The notes under the pieces: model-generated
Seen by the model: only the letters and a program-made list of their open reading frames with translations
What the model was told of the DNA's origin: nothing
Database searches by the model: none
Origin: Mycobacterium lacus
Lineage (GTDB): Bacteria; Actinomycetota; Actinomycetes; Mycobacteriales; Mycobacteriaceae
Length of the DNA: 64,000 nt
NCBI RefSeq assembly: GCF_010731535.1
Contig: NZ_AP022581.1
Span: 4,845,952 to 4,909,951 of the forward strand
Direction: 5' to 3'
Shown: positions 32,517-40,752 of the stretch, piece after piece
How the letters are laid out: each line of letters begins with the position of its first letter
How positions within the stretch are numbered: the stretch's first letter is position 1
Made by a program: the position numbers and the translations under genes

Positions 32517-33500
32517 TTAGTGCGGCGGTGAGAATCCGCCGCTGCCGGGCCCCAACAACCCCTGCCCGGGCTCGGGTGCCTCCGGCCAGGGGACGGCCTG
32601 CGCTGGCGGGGGCCAGGCGGCGGGCGGTCCGCCCGGCCCGTACTGAGGCCCGTACTGAGGCCAGGGCTGGTGCGGCATGGGCATGGGCCCGGCGGCCGGT
32701 GGCCACGGCGCCGGTGCGGCCTGCGGCCACGGCGCCGGTGCGGTCGGCGGCGTCTGCGGGGTTGGGCGCAGCCGTGCCAGTTCGCGCCGGTGTCGTTCGG
32801 CAAGCACGGCGGCAAGTACCAGCTGTGGCGGGACGCCGGGCGGGGGCGGGGGTGCGATGTGAGAGACCACTTCGCCGGCGATCCGGTAGGCCATCTGTGC
32901 GCGTAACTGCGGATCGAGTTGGTGTGCCCGGGAAAGGAATTGGCGTGCGACCTCGGCCTGGCCGGCGGATAGTCCGGACAGCTGCAGCGACGAAGCCCAC
33001 CAGGCCAGCGACGGCGGCATTGCCGGTGGCGGGCCCAGACGCGGACCGCGTTCGCTGATCACGACAGTGCCGGCGAAGATGTCGCCGATGCGTTTGGCCT
33101 TCGGCGACAACATGCTGCAGATCACGGCGGGGCTGCCGAACAGCATCCAGATCTCCACCACCGACGCCAGGGCGCGAAATAGGGCCTGCCGGAACCGTTC
33201 CGGACCGCCGTCGTCGGACACCACTCGCAGACCCATCACGATCTTGCCTATCGACCGGCCCCGCGTCGCGGTTTCGAACACGAGCGGATACCCGACGATC
33301 GCCAGCACCGTGAAGATGATCAGGAAGGCGGCGGTCAGCGCGTCGTCGAACTCGGTCAGGGTGGCCGCCCACAGCATCAGCCCCAAGATGTAGCCGATGA
33401 AAATCACCGTGATATCGATCAGCGCGCCGACCGCCCGCACGGGCAACTGCGCGATCTGCACGTCGAGGACCACGGCGTCCCCGGTCACCACCTCCGGCAT
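32517..33500 (-). CDS. RDD-family membrane protein (Rv3695 family)
   Basis: The product is 327 residues. The N-terminal RDD domain has AQLPVRAVGALIDITVIFIG with the R..D pattern, two further transmembrane segments, and the family signature TRGRSIGKIVMGLRVV; another hydrophobic stretch is near 125. The C-terminal ~170 residues are cytoplasmic and end in a long Pro/Trp/Gln-rich tail (PWPQYGPQYGPGGPP). It is divergent from, and 46 bp away from, the SpoIIM-like gene. RDD and SpoIIM-like genes are often adjacent to MoxR/DUF58 clusters. Confidence 0.85.
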   Translation of the reverse strand: MPEVVTGDAVVLDVQIAQLPVRAVGALIDITVIFIGYILGLMLWAATLTEFDDALTAAFLIIFTVLAIVGYPLVFETATRGRSIGKIVMGLRVVSDDGGPERFRQALFRALASVVEIWMLFGSPAVICSMLSPKAKRIGDIFAGTVVISERGPRLGPPPAMPPSLAWWASSLQLSGLSAGQAEVARQFLSRAHQLDPQLRAQMAYRIAGEVVSHIAPPPPPGVPPQLVLAAVLAERHRRELARLRPTPQTPPTAPAPWPQAAPAPWPPAAGPMPMPHQPWPQYGPQYGPGGPPAAWPPPAQAVPWPEAPEPGQGLLGPGSGGFSPPH

Positions 33501-33546
33501 ACCAGGGAACGGTACAGGTTTTAGGCCGCGGGGCTAGGCTGCGCGG

Positions 33547-34539
33547 GTGGACGTCGACGCGTTCTTGCTGACCCACCGCGGCACGTGGGACCGCCTCGAC
33601 CGGTTGATCAAGAGGCGCCGGTCGTTGACCGGCGCGGAAGTCGATGAGCTCGTCGAGCTCTACCAGCGGGTGTCCGCGCACCTGTCGATGCTGCGGTCCG
33701 TGTCGTCGGACTCGCTGGTGGTCGGTCGGCTCTCCAGCCTGGTGGCGCGCGCCCGCTCCGCGGTCACCGGCGCGCATGCCCCGCTGACCAGTACGTTCCT
33801 CCGATTCTGGACGGTGTCCTTCCCGGTGGTCGCCTACCGTACCTGGCGGTGGTGGCTGGCGACGGCGGCTGCGTTTTTCGCCGTCGTGGTGGTCATCGGT
33901 TTCTGGGTGGCCGGCACTCCGGAGGTGCAGTCCCTCATCGGAACGCCAACGGACATAGACGAATTGGTCAACCACGACGTCCAGGCGTACTACAGCGAGC
34001 ACCCCGCCACGTCGTTCGCGCTGCAGGTCTGGGTGAACAACTCCTGGGTGGCGGCCAAGTGCATCGCGATGTCCGTCGTGCTGGGGCTGCCGATCCCGCT
34101 GGTGCTCTTCCAAAACGCCGCCAACCTGGGACTGATCGGCGGGCTGATGTTCCAGGCCGGCAGGGGGCCGTTGCTGCTGGGCCTGCTCATTCCGCACGGG
34201 CTGCTGGAGCTCACCGCCGTGTTCCTGGCCGCGGCAATCGGGATGCGGCTTGGCTGGTCGGTGATTTCGCCGGGTGACCGGCCGCGTGGACAGGTCCTTG
34301 CCGAGCAAGGCCGCGGCGTGGTCTCGGTGGCCGTGGGCTTGGTGGGCGTCTTGCTGGTGTCCGGTTTGATCGAGGCGATGGTGACGCCGTCGGGGTTGCC
34401 GACGTTTGTTCGGATCACCATCGGCGTCCTCGCCGAGGCGGCGTTTCTGGGCTACGTCGTGTACTTCGGGCGCCGGGCCGTGCACGCCGGGGAGACCGGC
34501 GACATCGAGGACGCGCCCGACGTGGTCCCGACCGGCTGA
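33547..34539 (+). CDS. Stage II sporulation protein M-like membrane protein (Rv3694c family)
   Basis: The product is 330 residues. A cytoplasmic N-terminal helix bundle (DVDAFLLTHRGTWDRLDRLI) precedes about five transmembrane helices (WWLATAAAFFAVVVVIGFWV; WVAAKCIAMSVVLGLPIPLV; LLLGLLIPHGLLELTAVFLA; VVSVAVGLVGVLLVSGLIEA; a last one near residue 300). PHGLLELTA is the conserved SpoIIM/DUF95 motif. No sporulation role is implied in mycobacteria. GTG 33547 is the start. Confidence 0.85.
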   Translation: MDVDAFLLTHRGTWDRLDRLIKRRRSLTGAEVDELVELYQRVSAHLSMLRSVSSDSLVVGRLSSLVARARSAVTGAHAPLTSTFLRFWTVSFPVVAYRTWRWWLATAAAFFAVVVVIGFWVAGTPEVQSLIGTPTDIDELVNHDVQAYYSEHPATSFALQVWVNNSWVAAKCIAMSVVLGLPIPLVLFQNAANLGLIGGLMFQAGRGPLLLGLLIPHGLLELTAVFLAAAIGMRLGWSVISPGDRPRGQVLAEQGRGVVSVAVGLVGVLLVSGLIEAMVTPSGLPTFVRITIGVLAEAAFLGYVVYFGRRAVHAGETGDIEDAPDVVPTG

Positions 34540-34554
34540 CCCAGCGGCGCGACA

Positions 34555-34600
34555 GTGAATCTGACGACGCGACTCGCCGCGGGGGCGTCGCCCGATTCAC
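34555..34600. terminator. Bidirectional hairpin between convergent genes
   Basis: GTGAATCTGACGACGC (34555-34570) pairs at 14 of 16 positions with GCGTCGCCCGATTCAC (34585-34600), with a 14-nt loop. It lies in the 77-bp gap between the convergent SpoIIM-like and DUF58 genes. Confidence 0.7.
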
Positions 34601-34616
34601 ACTCGCGGCGACAAAG

Positions 34617-35939
34617 CTAGAGCCGCCCGGTTGCCTTCATCGCCAGGTAGCGGTCGGCGAGCGCGGGCGCGATTTCCCTGGGCCCGGCGTCGACGACGTC
34701 CACACCGTTCATGCGCAGTCGCGTCGCGATCGCGTGCCGGTCGTTGCGGGCGCGTTCGGCAGCGGCCGCGTCGTACACCGCCGCCGCGTCGGAGCGCCCG
34801 GCGGCCAGTTGGTCGACGCGTGGGTCAGCAACGGCGGCGACCAGCACGTGGTGTTTGGCCGACAGCTGCGGTAGCACCGGCAGCAGGCCCTCGTCGAGAG
34901 CGGTCAAGTTGAGGTCGGTCAGCAGCACCACCAGTGACCGATGCCGGGTGCGGCGGGCGATGGTGGCAATCATTGCCCGCCAGTCGGATTCGACGAGGAC
35001 GGGCTGCAGCGGGGCCATCGCGTCGACCAGTTGGGCGAGCAGTTCGGTGCGCGACGCGCCAAACACGCCGGCCCGGCTCACGCGGTCGTGGGCGAGGAAG
35101 TCGACGTGGTCGCCGGCCCGTGACGCCAGCGCGGCCAGCAGCAGCGCGGCGTCCATCGACCAGTCCAGCCGGGGCCATCCCGCGGGATCGGCGACGGTCG
35201 GATCGACTCCGACCCGGCCCGCCGCCATGCGCCCGGTGTCGAGCACCAGAACGACCCGCCGATCACGTTCGGGGCGCCACGTGCGAACCATGACGTCCGC
35301 GCGCCGCGCGGTGGCGCGCCAGTCGATCGAGCGGACGTCATCGCCGACGACATACTCGCGCAGCGAGTCGAATTCGGTGCCTTGCCCGCGGATCAGCGTC
35401 GGCAGCAGCCCGTCGATCTCGCGCAGCTTGGCCAGCCGCGACGGCAGGTGCTTGCGCGACAGGAACGGCGGCAGCACCCGGACTTGGCCGGGCACCTGCT
35501 GCGAGCTCTGCCGCCCGGCCAACCCCAGCGGCCCGACCGATCGGGCGGTGACCACGGCCGCGCGCTGATCGCCGCGGCGCACCGGTCGCAGCGCGGTGAC
35601 CACGCGCTGGCGCTGCCCGGCAGCCAGGACGACGGTGTGGGTGCGCGGCTGGGCGCGCGCGCTGGGCGGCCAGGCGTCGCGAACCTGGCCTCGAAACATG
35701 CGTCCGCCGTCATTGTGGATCAGCAGGCCCGCATCCACCTGCTGGCCGAGGCGGGCCGAGGCGTCTGGCGAACGGACGAAGCGCAACCGACGGGTACTGG
35801 CCGCCAGCGCGGTATCGACGACCACCAATAGCGCCAGTGCCGCCAGCAACATGACGAAAGCCTTTGCCGGCCAAGGGGACAGCGCGATCGGCAGGACGAA
35901 GGTCAGGGCCAACAGGCCGGTGCGCCCGGTCAGTATCAT
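34617..35939 (-). CDS. DUF58 / von Willebrand factor A-like protein (Rv3693 family)
   Basis: The product is 440 residues. Two N-terminal transmembrane helices (LLALTFVLPIALSPW; AFVMLLAALALLVVVDTALA), then the DUF58 signature GTEFDSLREYVVGDDVRSIDWRAT (near 205; split here as TEFDSLREYVVGDDVR and SIDWRAT), then a vWA-like domain with VVLVLDTGRM (MIDAS-type start). It works with MoxR ATPases in assembly or metal-insertion chaperoning, substrate unknown. The ATG lies at the end of a 53-bp MIRU-like element that separates it from moxR. Confidence 0.85.
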   Translation of the reverse strand: MILTGRTGLLALTFVLPIALSPWPAKAFVMLLAALALLVVVDTALAASTRRLRFVRSPDASARLGQQVDAGLLIHNDGGRMFRGQVRDAWPPSARAQPRTHTVVLAAGQRQRVVTALRPVRRGDQRAAVVTARSVGPLGLAGRQSSQQVPGQVRVLPPFLSRKHLPSRLAKLREIDGLLPTLIRGQGTEFDSLREYVVGDDVRSIDWRATARRADVMVRTWRPERDRRVVLVLDTGRMAAGRVGVDPTVADPAGWPRLDWSMDAALLLAALASRAGDHVDFLAHDRVSRAGVFGASRTELLAQLVDAMAPLQPVLVESDWRAMIATIARRTRHRSLVVLLTDLNLTALDEGLLPVLPQLSAKHHVLVAAVADPRVDQLAAGRSDAAAVYDAAAAERARNDRHAIATRLRMNGVDVVDAGPREIAPALADRYLAMKATGRL

Positions 35940-35990
35940 TGGCGCCGCTCCTCCTCATCGTTACACTCCGCATCGTCGCCGGCGCAGTCA
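35938..35990 (-). repeat. MIRU-like element, short form, at the moxR-DUF58 junction
   Basis: On the minus strand the 53 bp from just after the moxR TAG to the DUF58 ATG read TGACTGCGCCGGCGACGATG, then CGGAGTGTAACGATGAGGAG, then GAGCGGCGCCAAT. It shares CGCCGGCGACGATGC and GAGCGGCGCCAATGA with the element at 25919-26022 but lacks the GTGGGGG repeat insert. The GAGGAGGAGCGG part also provides a good ribosome site for the DUF58 gene. It therefore restores translation initiation inside the operon. Confidence 0.8.
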
Positions 35991-36986
35991 CTAGCGCGGC
36001 ACCGGAACCGAGGCCAAGATGCCGTCGAGCACGCCGTCGGGTGTGGCGCCTTCGAGTTCGGCTTCCGGACGCAGCATCACCCGGTGGCGCAGCGTTGGGC
36101 GGGCCATCGCCTTCACGTCGTCTGGAGTGACGTAGTTACGCCCGGACAGCCACGCCCACGACCGAGCGGTGCCCAGCAGCGCCGTCGCCCCCCGGGGCGA
36201 TACCCCCAGCTGCAGCGCGGGGGAGGAGCGGGTGGCCCCGACGATGTCGACGATGTAGCCCAGCACCTCATCGGCGACCAGCACCTGGCGCACCGCCTCG
36301 CGGCCGGCGGCCAGCTCGGCCGGACCGGCCACCGGTTGGATCGCCGATAGATCGCGGGGATCGAAACCGTAAGCGTGCCGGCCCAGGATGGCGATCTCGG
36401 CGTCGCGCGCCGGCAGGGTTACGTTCAGTTTGAGCAAGAATCGGTCGAGTTGCGCCTCGGGCAACTGATAGGTGCCCTCGTATTCGATCGGGTTCTGCGT
36501 GGCGGCGACAATGAACGGGTCGGGCAGCGGCTTGGGTTCGCCCTCCACGCTGACCTGGCGTTCCTCCATCGCCTCGAGCAGCGCGGCCTGTGTTTTCGGC
36601 GGGGTGCGGTTGATCTCGTCGGCCAGCAGCAAATTGGTGAACACCGGACCCGGCCGGAACACGAACGCGGCGGTGCGCGAATCGTAAACCAGCGAACCGG
36701 TGACGTCGCCGGGCATCAGGTCGGGGGTGAACTGCACCCGCTTGAACTGCAGCTGCAAGGCGGCGGACATGGCGCGGATCATCAGCGTCTTCGCCACTCC
36801 CGGAACACCTTCCAGGAGCACATGGCCGCGGCACAACAGCGCGATCACCAGACCGCTGATCACCCCTTCCTGTCCGACAACGGCCTTGGCGATCTCGGTG
36901 CGTAACGCCAGCAATGCATTACGTGCGGCTTCTGCGATCGCGGTCTGCGCGGGAGGGGCTTGCGGTGTGGAAGGGGACTGCGTCAC
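35991..36986 (-). CDS. moxR2: MoxR-family AAA+ ATPase
   Basis: The product is 331 residues. Walker A is HVLLEGVPGVAKTLMIRAM (near 50), Walker B TNLLLADEINRTPPKTQAAL (near 110), sensor 1 PFIVAATQNPIEYEGTYQLP, and arginine-finger region LDRFLLKL. A C-terminal lid domain follows. MoxR ATPases act as chaperones with DUF58/vWA partners, encoded downstream here. GTG 36986 overlaps the upstream DUF4350 stop (GTGA). The in-frame extension to 37379 runs antisense-frame through that gene and is rejected. Confidence 0.92.
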   Translation of the reverse strand: MTQSPSTPQAPPAQTAIAEAARNALLALRTEIAKAVVGQEGVISGLVIALLCRGHVLLEGVPGVAKTLMIRAMSAALQLQFKRVQFTPDLMPGDVTGSLVYDSRTAAFVFRPGPVFTNLLLADEINRTPPKTQAALLEAMEERQVSVEGEPKPLPDPFIVAATQNPIEYEGTYQLPEAQLDRFLLKLNVTLPARDAEIAILGRHAYGFDPRDLSAIQPVAGPAELAAGREAVRQVLVADEVLGYIVDIVGATRSSPALQLGVSPRGATALLGTARSWAWLSGRNYVTPDDVKAMARPTLRHRVMLRPEAELEGATPDGVLDGILASVPVPR

Positions 36987-38158
36987 GAGTGGGTGACCTG
37001 CCTTTCGATGTCGTCGAGCGCACGGGCAAGGTGTAGCAAGTCGGCGTCGGTGGCCGGCGGCGGGCCGAACAGGTGGTAGCGAACAAACTCCGCATCGGCG
37101 CCGGTCCCCGCAAGCGGGTGGTGCCCCCAGCGCCGCGCCACGCTCGCCACCACCGCCGGCGGCGGCGCTCCTGTGCTCAGGCCGAGCCGGGGCAGCAACC
37201 GGCGCAGGGTCGCCGCGCGCAGTGCGTCCGCGGCGCGATCGCGGGCCCGGCGGGACCGGTACAGCCGCCCGCGGCCCTCGACCGTCTCCGATGCGCGCAC
37301 GACCACGGGCAACTCCTCGGCCACCAGTGGCCCGATCCGCCGGCCCTTCCACAGCGCCACCAGGATCACCACCAGCCACAGCTGCCAGACGATCCAGGTC
37401 ACGTTGTCTGGGATCAGGTCGAAAAGGGATGACGGGGAGGATGTTTCACCTTCCATGCGGTGAGGCGCGTACCAGACGAGACGTGGCCGGTCCCCGGCCA
37501 GGTTCATCGCCAGCGCGGCGTTGCCCTCCCGCAACAGGCCGCCGTTGGTCATGAAGTCGCTGCTGCCGACCACGGTGACGGTTCGGCCCGTCTGGCCACT
37601 CGAGTCGCGATAGCGGACCAATGCCCCGTCGTAACAGCTGGTCACCATGAGGTCGCCCGTGGATTGGTAGGCGTCGGTGGGCCCAAAGTGCACGGATCCG
37701 GCTCGATTAGCTTCTCGCAGAGGGCAATTCGGCTTCGCGTGGAGTGAGTTGGCAGCGTGGATGCGTAGCCGCGGCGTCAGCGCCGCGCGGGTGCGTGACG
37801 TGGGTTCCACCAGCAACAGGTCGCCGGGGGCGCTGGCCAACCGCTGCAGCAGTGTGTCATTGGTCAGATAGTGGGTCTGCGCCACCAGCAGCAGTGTGTC
37901 CGGACGGGCCGCGTCTTCCACATCGGCAATGGTGTCGGCCACCACCACTTCGACGCCGTGGTCGCGCAGCAATGTCACCAACGCGTGGGCGCCCGAGGCG
38001 TCGGTGGACGCGGGGTCCATCGCCGGGCCGGGCCGCGGAGCTGTCAGATAGGTGCTGATCGAGGCGATGACCATGAGCACGGCCACCGTGAGCAGCACCC
38101 CGCGCCACGGCCGCGATCGCCGTGTGGTAACGGGCTCCCCTGGACGCGCGGGGATCAT
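36983..38158 (-). CDS. DUF4350 membrane protein (Rv3691 family)
   Basis: The product is 391 residues. One N-terminal helix (WRGVLLTVAVLMVIASISTYL), then an extracytoplasmic DUF4350 domain (GAHALVTLLRDHGVEVVVADTIAD; LLLVEPTSRTRAALTPRLRI; VTVVGSSDFMTNGGL), a second transmembrane helix (IVWQLWLVVILVALWKGRRIGP), and a cytoplasmic C-terminal domain. It lies between DUF4129 and MoxR genes with ATGA and GTGA overlaps, so all act as one unit. Confidence 0.85.
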   Translation of the reverse strand: MIPARPGEPVTTRRSRPWRGVLLTVAVLMVIASISTYLTAPRPGPAMDPASTDASGAHALVTLLRDHGVEVVVADTIADVEDAARPDTLLLVAQTHYLTNDTLLQRLASAPGDLLLVEPTSRTRAALTPRLRIHAANSLHAKPNCPLREANRAGSVHFGPTDAYQSTGDLMVTSCYDGALVRYRDSSGQTGRTVTVVGSSDFMTNGGLLREGNAALAMNLAGDRPRLVWYAPHRMEGETSSPSSLFDLIPDNVTWIVWQLWLVVILVALWKGRRIGPLVAEELPVVVRASETVEGRGRLYRSRRARDRAADALRAATLRRLLPRLGLSTGAPPPAVVASVARRWGHHPLAGTGADAEFVRYHLFGPPPATDADLLHLARALDDIERQVTHS

Positions 38159-38808
38159 CTAACCCGCGCCCATGAGTCGACTACGGCGTGCCGCTCCACC
38201 GCCGCTCCGGTGGCCGCCGACCGTGACCGCAGGTGGTCATCGAGGTCGGCAATCATCTGGTAGGCGGCCTGGGTGCCGGGCCGTTCGCCGTAGGTGACGT
38301 CGTTGAAGGCCGTTGCCGCCTGCGACAGTTCCCCCGCGAGGTGCGGTAATGCCTGGCCGGCGTCGCTGGCCAGCTCGTTGGCCGTACGGCCGGGCGCCGG
38401 GTCGAGCACGCCGGACTCCTCCAGCTCACGGGCTACGGCGCGCAGCCGATGCCGGATCGCGGCCGCCCAATTGCCTTCGGCGGCATAGCTTTCCGCCGTC
38501 GCTCGATGTTGGGCGGCGGTCAGCAGACCGGCATCGAACAGCAGGTAGTCGCCGCCGCGGTTGGTGCGCATCGTCCGACGGGCAATGTGGATGCCCACCA
38601 CCAGGGCGATCCCCAGCAGGATGAGCAGCACGGTGATGGTGAACCAACCGCCAGACACCGAAGCGCCCTTCTGCAGCAGCTTGAACAGCAGCTCGTTGAT
38701 CCAGTCGCTGAACTGCGCCCACGGTGACTGTTTGGGGTAGATCGGCTTGTCGAGTTCGCGCTGTGCGGCCTGGTGTGCGGCATCGCGGTCGATGTCGATG
38801 GAGGGCAT
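38155..38808 (-). CDS. DUF4129 membrane protein (Rv3690 family)
   Basis: The product is 217 residues. An N-terminal amphipathic region (DRDAAHQAAQRELDKPIYPK), one transmembrane helix (WFTITVLLILLGIALVVGIHIA, ~57-78), then the cytoplasmic DUF4129 domain with AAEGNWAAAIRHRLRAVARELEESG. The domain is typical of the MoxR-DUF58-DUF4350 complex and of transglutaminase-like membrane proteins. The stop overlaps the DUF4350 ATG (ATGA, 38155-38158). Confidence 0.85.
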   Translation of the reverse strand: MPSIDIDRDAAHQAAQRELDKPIYPKQSPWAQFSDWINELLFKLLQKGASVSGGWFTITVLLILLGIALVVGIHIARRTMRTNRGGDYLLFDAGLLTAAQHRATAESYAAEGNWAAAIRHRLRAVARELEESGVLDPAPGRTANELASDAGQALPHLAGELSQAATAFNDVTYGERPGTQAAYQMIADLDDHLRSRSAATGAAVERHAVVDSWARVR

Positions 38809-38822
38809 GGTCAGCCGGTCCC

Positions 38823-40061
38823 TTAGTAGTAGGCTCGCGTGAGCCAGAGGCTGTCGGTGGACGCCACGGCGGCGAGTCCGCCGGCGGCACCGGTCTGCAG
38901 CACCAGGTCGAAGGCCTCGGCGCGCATGCGGCGGTCGGTGTAGAGCAGGACGACCACCCCGGCGTTGAACGGCGCGGTGACGATCTGGCCGATCGCCGCA
39001 CCGATGGCCGACAGCGTGGCGCCGGCGAGCAGCATGGTGACCGACCCCTCAGACGCGGTCACGGCCACCAATACCTGGCCGGCGATGCTGAACGGCGCGG
39101 CAATCGCATTCCCGACGAAGCCCACCACGATGGCCGTCAGCAGCCGGATGCCGAAGATCCGCCAGAATCCGCCGCGCACCAGCGCGAAGGATCTGGTGAT
39201 CGCGTCCACGACCGGCAGCCTCTCCAGCACGATCAGCACGGGTGCGAACAACAGCATCGTGTACAGGTAGGCCAGCAGCGCGATCACGCTCAGCGCCAGC
39301 GGGAAGCCGAGCAGGGCCGCGGCCGCGCCGTTGGCGAGCGCCGCGACCGCGACGAGGATCACCACCACCAGGCCGAGAAGCGCGATCAGCCCGGCGGCCT
39401 CCAGCAGCGCTAGTCCGAGCAACGCGAGTAGGCGCCCGCGAATCTTGGCCCACGCCTCGCCGATCGTGATCGGCGACCCGAACACCGCCCGCCCGACGAC
39501 GACGGTGAGCATCCCGCTGAGCAACACGCCGCCCAACCAGCTGACCAGCGTGCCGGCACCGATCGACACCAGCCACGCCCCGACATCCGAGACGGCGAGC
39601 TCGTCCGGCCGCGCGGTCTTGAGCCGGCTGGCCGCCGTCAGCGGCCCGATGGTCGCGATCAACGTGATGACCTGGATGACGACCACGACCATGGCGGTCA
39701 AGCCCAGCGTCGCCTTCGGATTGGCGCGGATGTAGCCAACCGCGCCGTTGAAGATGTCGCTCAGCGTTAACGGCCGCAGCGGGATGACCCCGGGTCTGAC
39801 CGCCCCCGGGACAAACGGCGGCGGGCCATAGCCCGGTGGCGGGCCATAGCCCGGTGGCGGGCCATAGCCCGGTGGCGGGCCATAGCCGGGCGGCGGGCCG
39901 CCATAGCCCGGCGTCGCGTACCCCAACGGCGGATAACCGGCTGGCCCATACCCGGGCAAGCCGGGCGGGTCAACCGGATAACTGGGCGGCAGCGTGCTCA
40001 CCGGGTGCAGCGGCGGTCGTTGATCATGGCCTCCATCCTGTCCCATCCTGTCCAGGGTCAC
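38823..40061 (-). CDS. Multi-pass membrane protein with proline/tyrosine repeats (Rv3689 family)
   Basis: The product is 412 residues. The N-terminus (~20-95) is Pro/Gly/Tyr-rich, including PPPGYG repeated four times from an 18-bp DNA repeat (39827-39898). About six hydrophobic helices follow, starting at LTAMVVVVIQVITLIATIG. The motif LTLSDIFNGAVGYIRANPKA before the first helix is the cytoplasmic entry of the glycerophosphoryl-diester-phosphodiesterase-type membrane domain. It is first in the DUF4129-DUF4350-moxR-DUF58 operon (14-bp gap). Confidence 0.8.
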   Translation of the reverse strand: MTLDRMGQDGGHDQRPPLHPVSTLPPSYPVDPPGLPGYGPAGYPPLGYATPGYGGPPPGYGPPPGYGPPPGYGPPPGYGPPPFVPGAVRPGVIPLRPLTLSDIFNGAVGYIRANPKATLGLTAMVVVVIQVITLIATIGPLTAASRLKTARPDELAVSDVGAWLVSIGAGTLVSWLGGVLLSGMLTVVVGRAVFGSPITIGEAWAKIRGRLLALLGLALLEAAGLIALLGLVVVILVAVAALANGAAAALLGFPLALSVIALLAYLYTMLLFAPVLIVLERLPVVDAITRSFALVRGGFWRIFGIRLLTAIVVGFVGNAIAAPFSIAGQVLVAVTASEGSVTMLLAGATLSAIGAAIGQIVTAPFNAGVVVLLYTDRRMRAEAFDLVLQTGAAGGLAAVASTDSLWLTRAYY

Positions 40062-40135
40062 GCCATTTCACAATGTGACTTCTCGGTGACTTCTACGTGG
40101 CGCGGCCTTGCGCCCCGGCGCGTAGCGTCTGGGCT

Positions 40136-40600
40136 ATGGCGCAACTCAAATCCCGGCTCCGGTCGGACCTCACTCAGGCGATGAAGACGCAGGATAAGTT
40201 GCGAACCGCGACCCTGCGCATGGTGCTGGCCGCGATCCAGACCGAGGAAGTCTCCGGCAAGCAGGCAAGAGAACTCTCCGACGACGAGGTGATCAAGGTG
40301 CTGGCCCGGGAATCCCGGAAGCGCGGCGAGGCGGCCGAGATCTACACCCAAAACGGTCGCGGCGAGCTTGCCGCCGAAGAGCACGCCGAGGCGCGGATCA
40401 TCGACGAGTATCTGCCGACGCCGCTCACCGAGGCCGAGTTGGCCGACGTGGCCGACACCGCGATCGCGCAGGTGGCCGAGGAACTCGGCGAGCGGCCCAG
40501 CATGAAGCAGATGGGCCTGGTGATGAAGGCGGCGACCGCGATCGCGGCCGGCAAGGCCGACGGCGCGCGGTTGTCCGCGGCCGTCAAGGATCGGCTGTAG
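40136..40600 (+). CDS. GatB/YqeY domain protein (Rv3688c family)
   Basis: The product is 154 residues, the usual length. MAQLKSRLRSDLTQAMKTQD and LRTATLRMVLAAIQTEE are the standard N-terminus; EARIIDEYLPTPLTEAEL and GERPSMKQMGLVMKAATA mark the second helical domain, shared with the tail of GatB amidotransferases. A role in tRNA-dependent amidation is suspected but unproven for the stand-alone protein. The ATG at 40136 is chosen over a non-homologous extension to 40097. Confidence 0.92.
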   Translation: MAQLKSRLRSDLTQAMKTQDKLRTATLRMVLAAIQTEEVSGKQARELSDDEVIKVLARESRKRGEAAEIYTQNGRGELAAEEHAEARIIDEYLPTPLTEAELADVADTAIAQVAEELGERPSMKQMGLVMKAATAIAAGKADGARLSAAVKDRL

Positions 40601-40752
40601 TCGGCACGCACCCGAGCCGCACGACGGCCGTGCGCAAACCACAAGGAAGCGCGCCAAATGTCAAACGAATTGCACGGCAAGAGAATAGCTATTCTGGCCG
40701 CCGATGGCGTGGAGAAGGTTGAACTCGAGCATCGGCCGCGTCGAGCGTGCAC

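Noticed and set aside
33547..34539. Sporulation function for the SpoIIM-like gene
   Set aside because: Only the membrane domain is shared; mycobacterial context (RDD, MoxR cluster) gives no sporulation genes.
36987..37379. N-terminal extension of the MoxR frame
   Set aside because: The open frame continues upstream only through the DUF4350 gene in another reading frame; homology starts at GTG 36986, which overlaps the DUF4350 stop.
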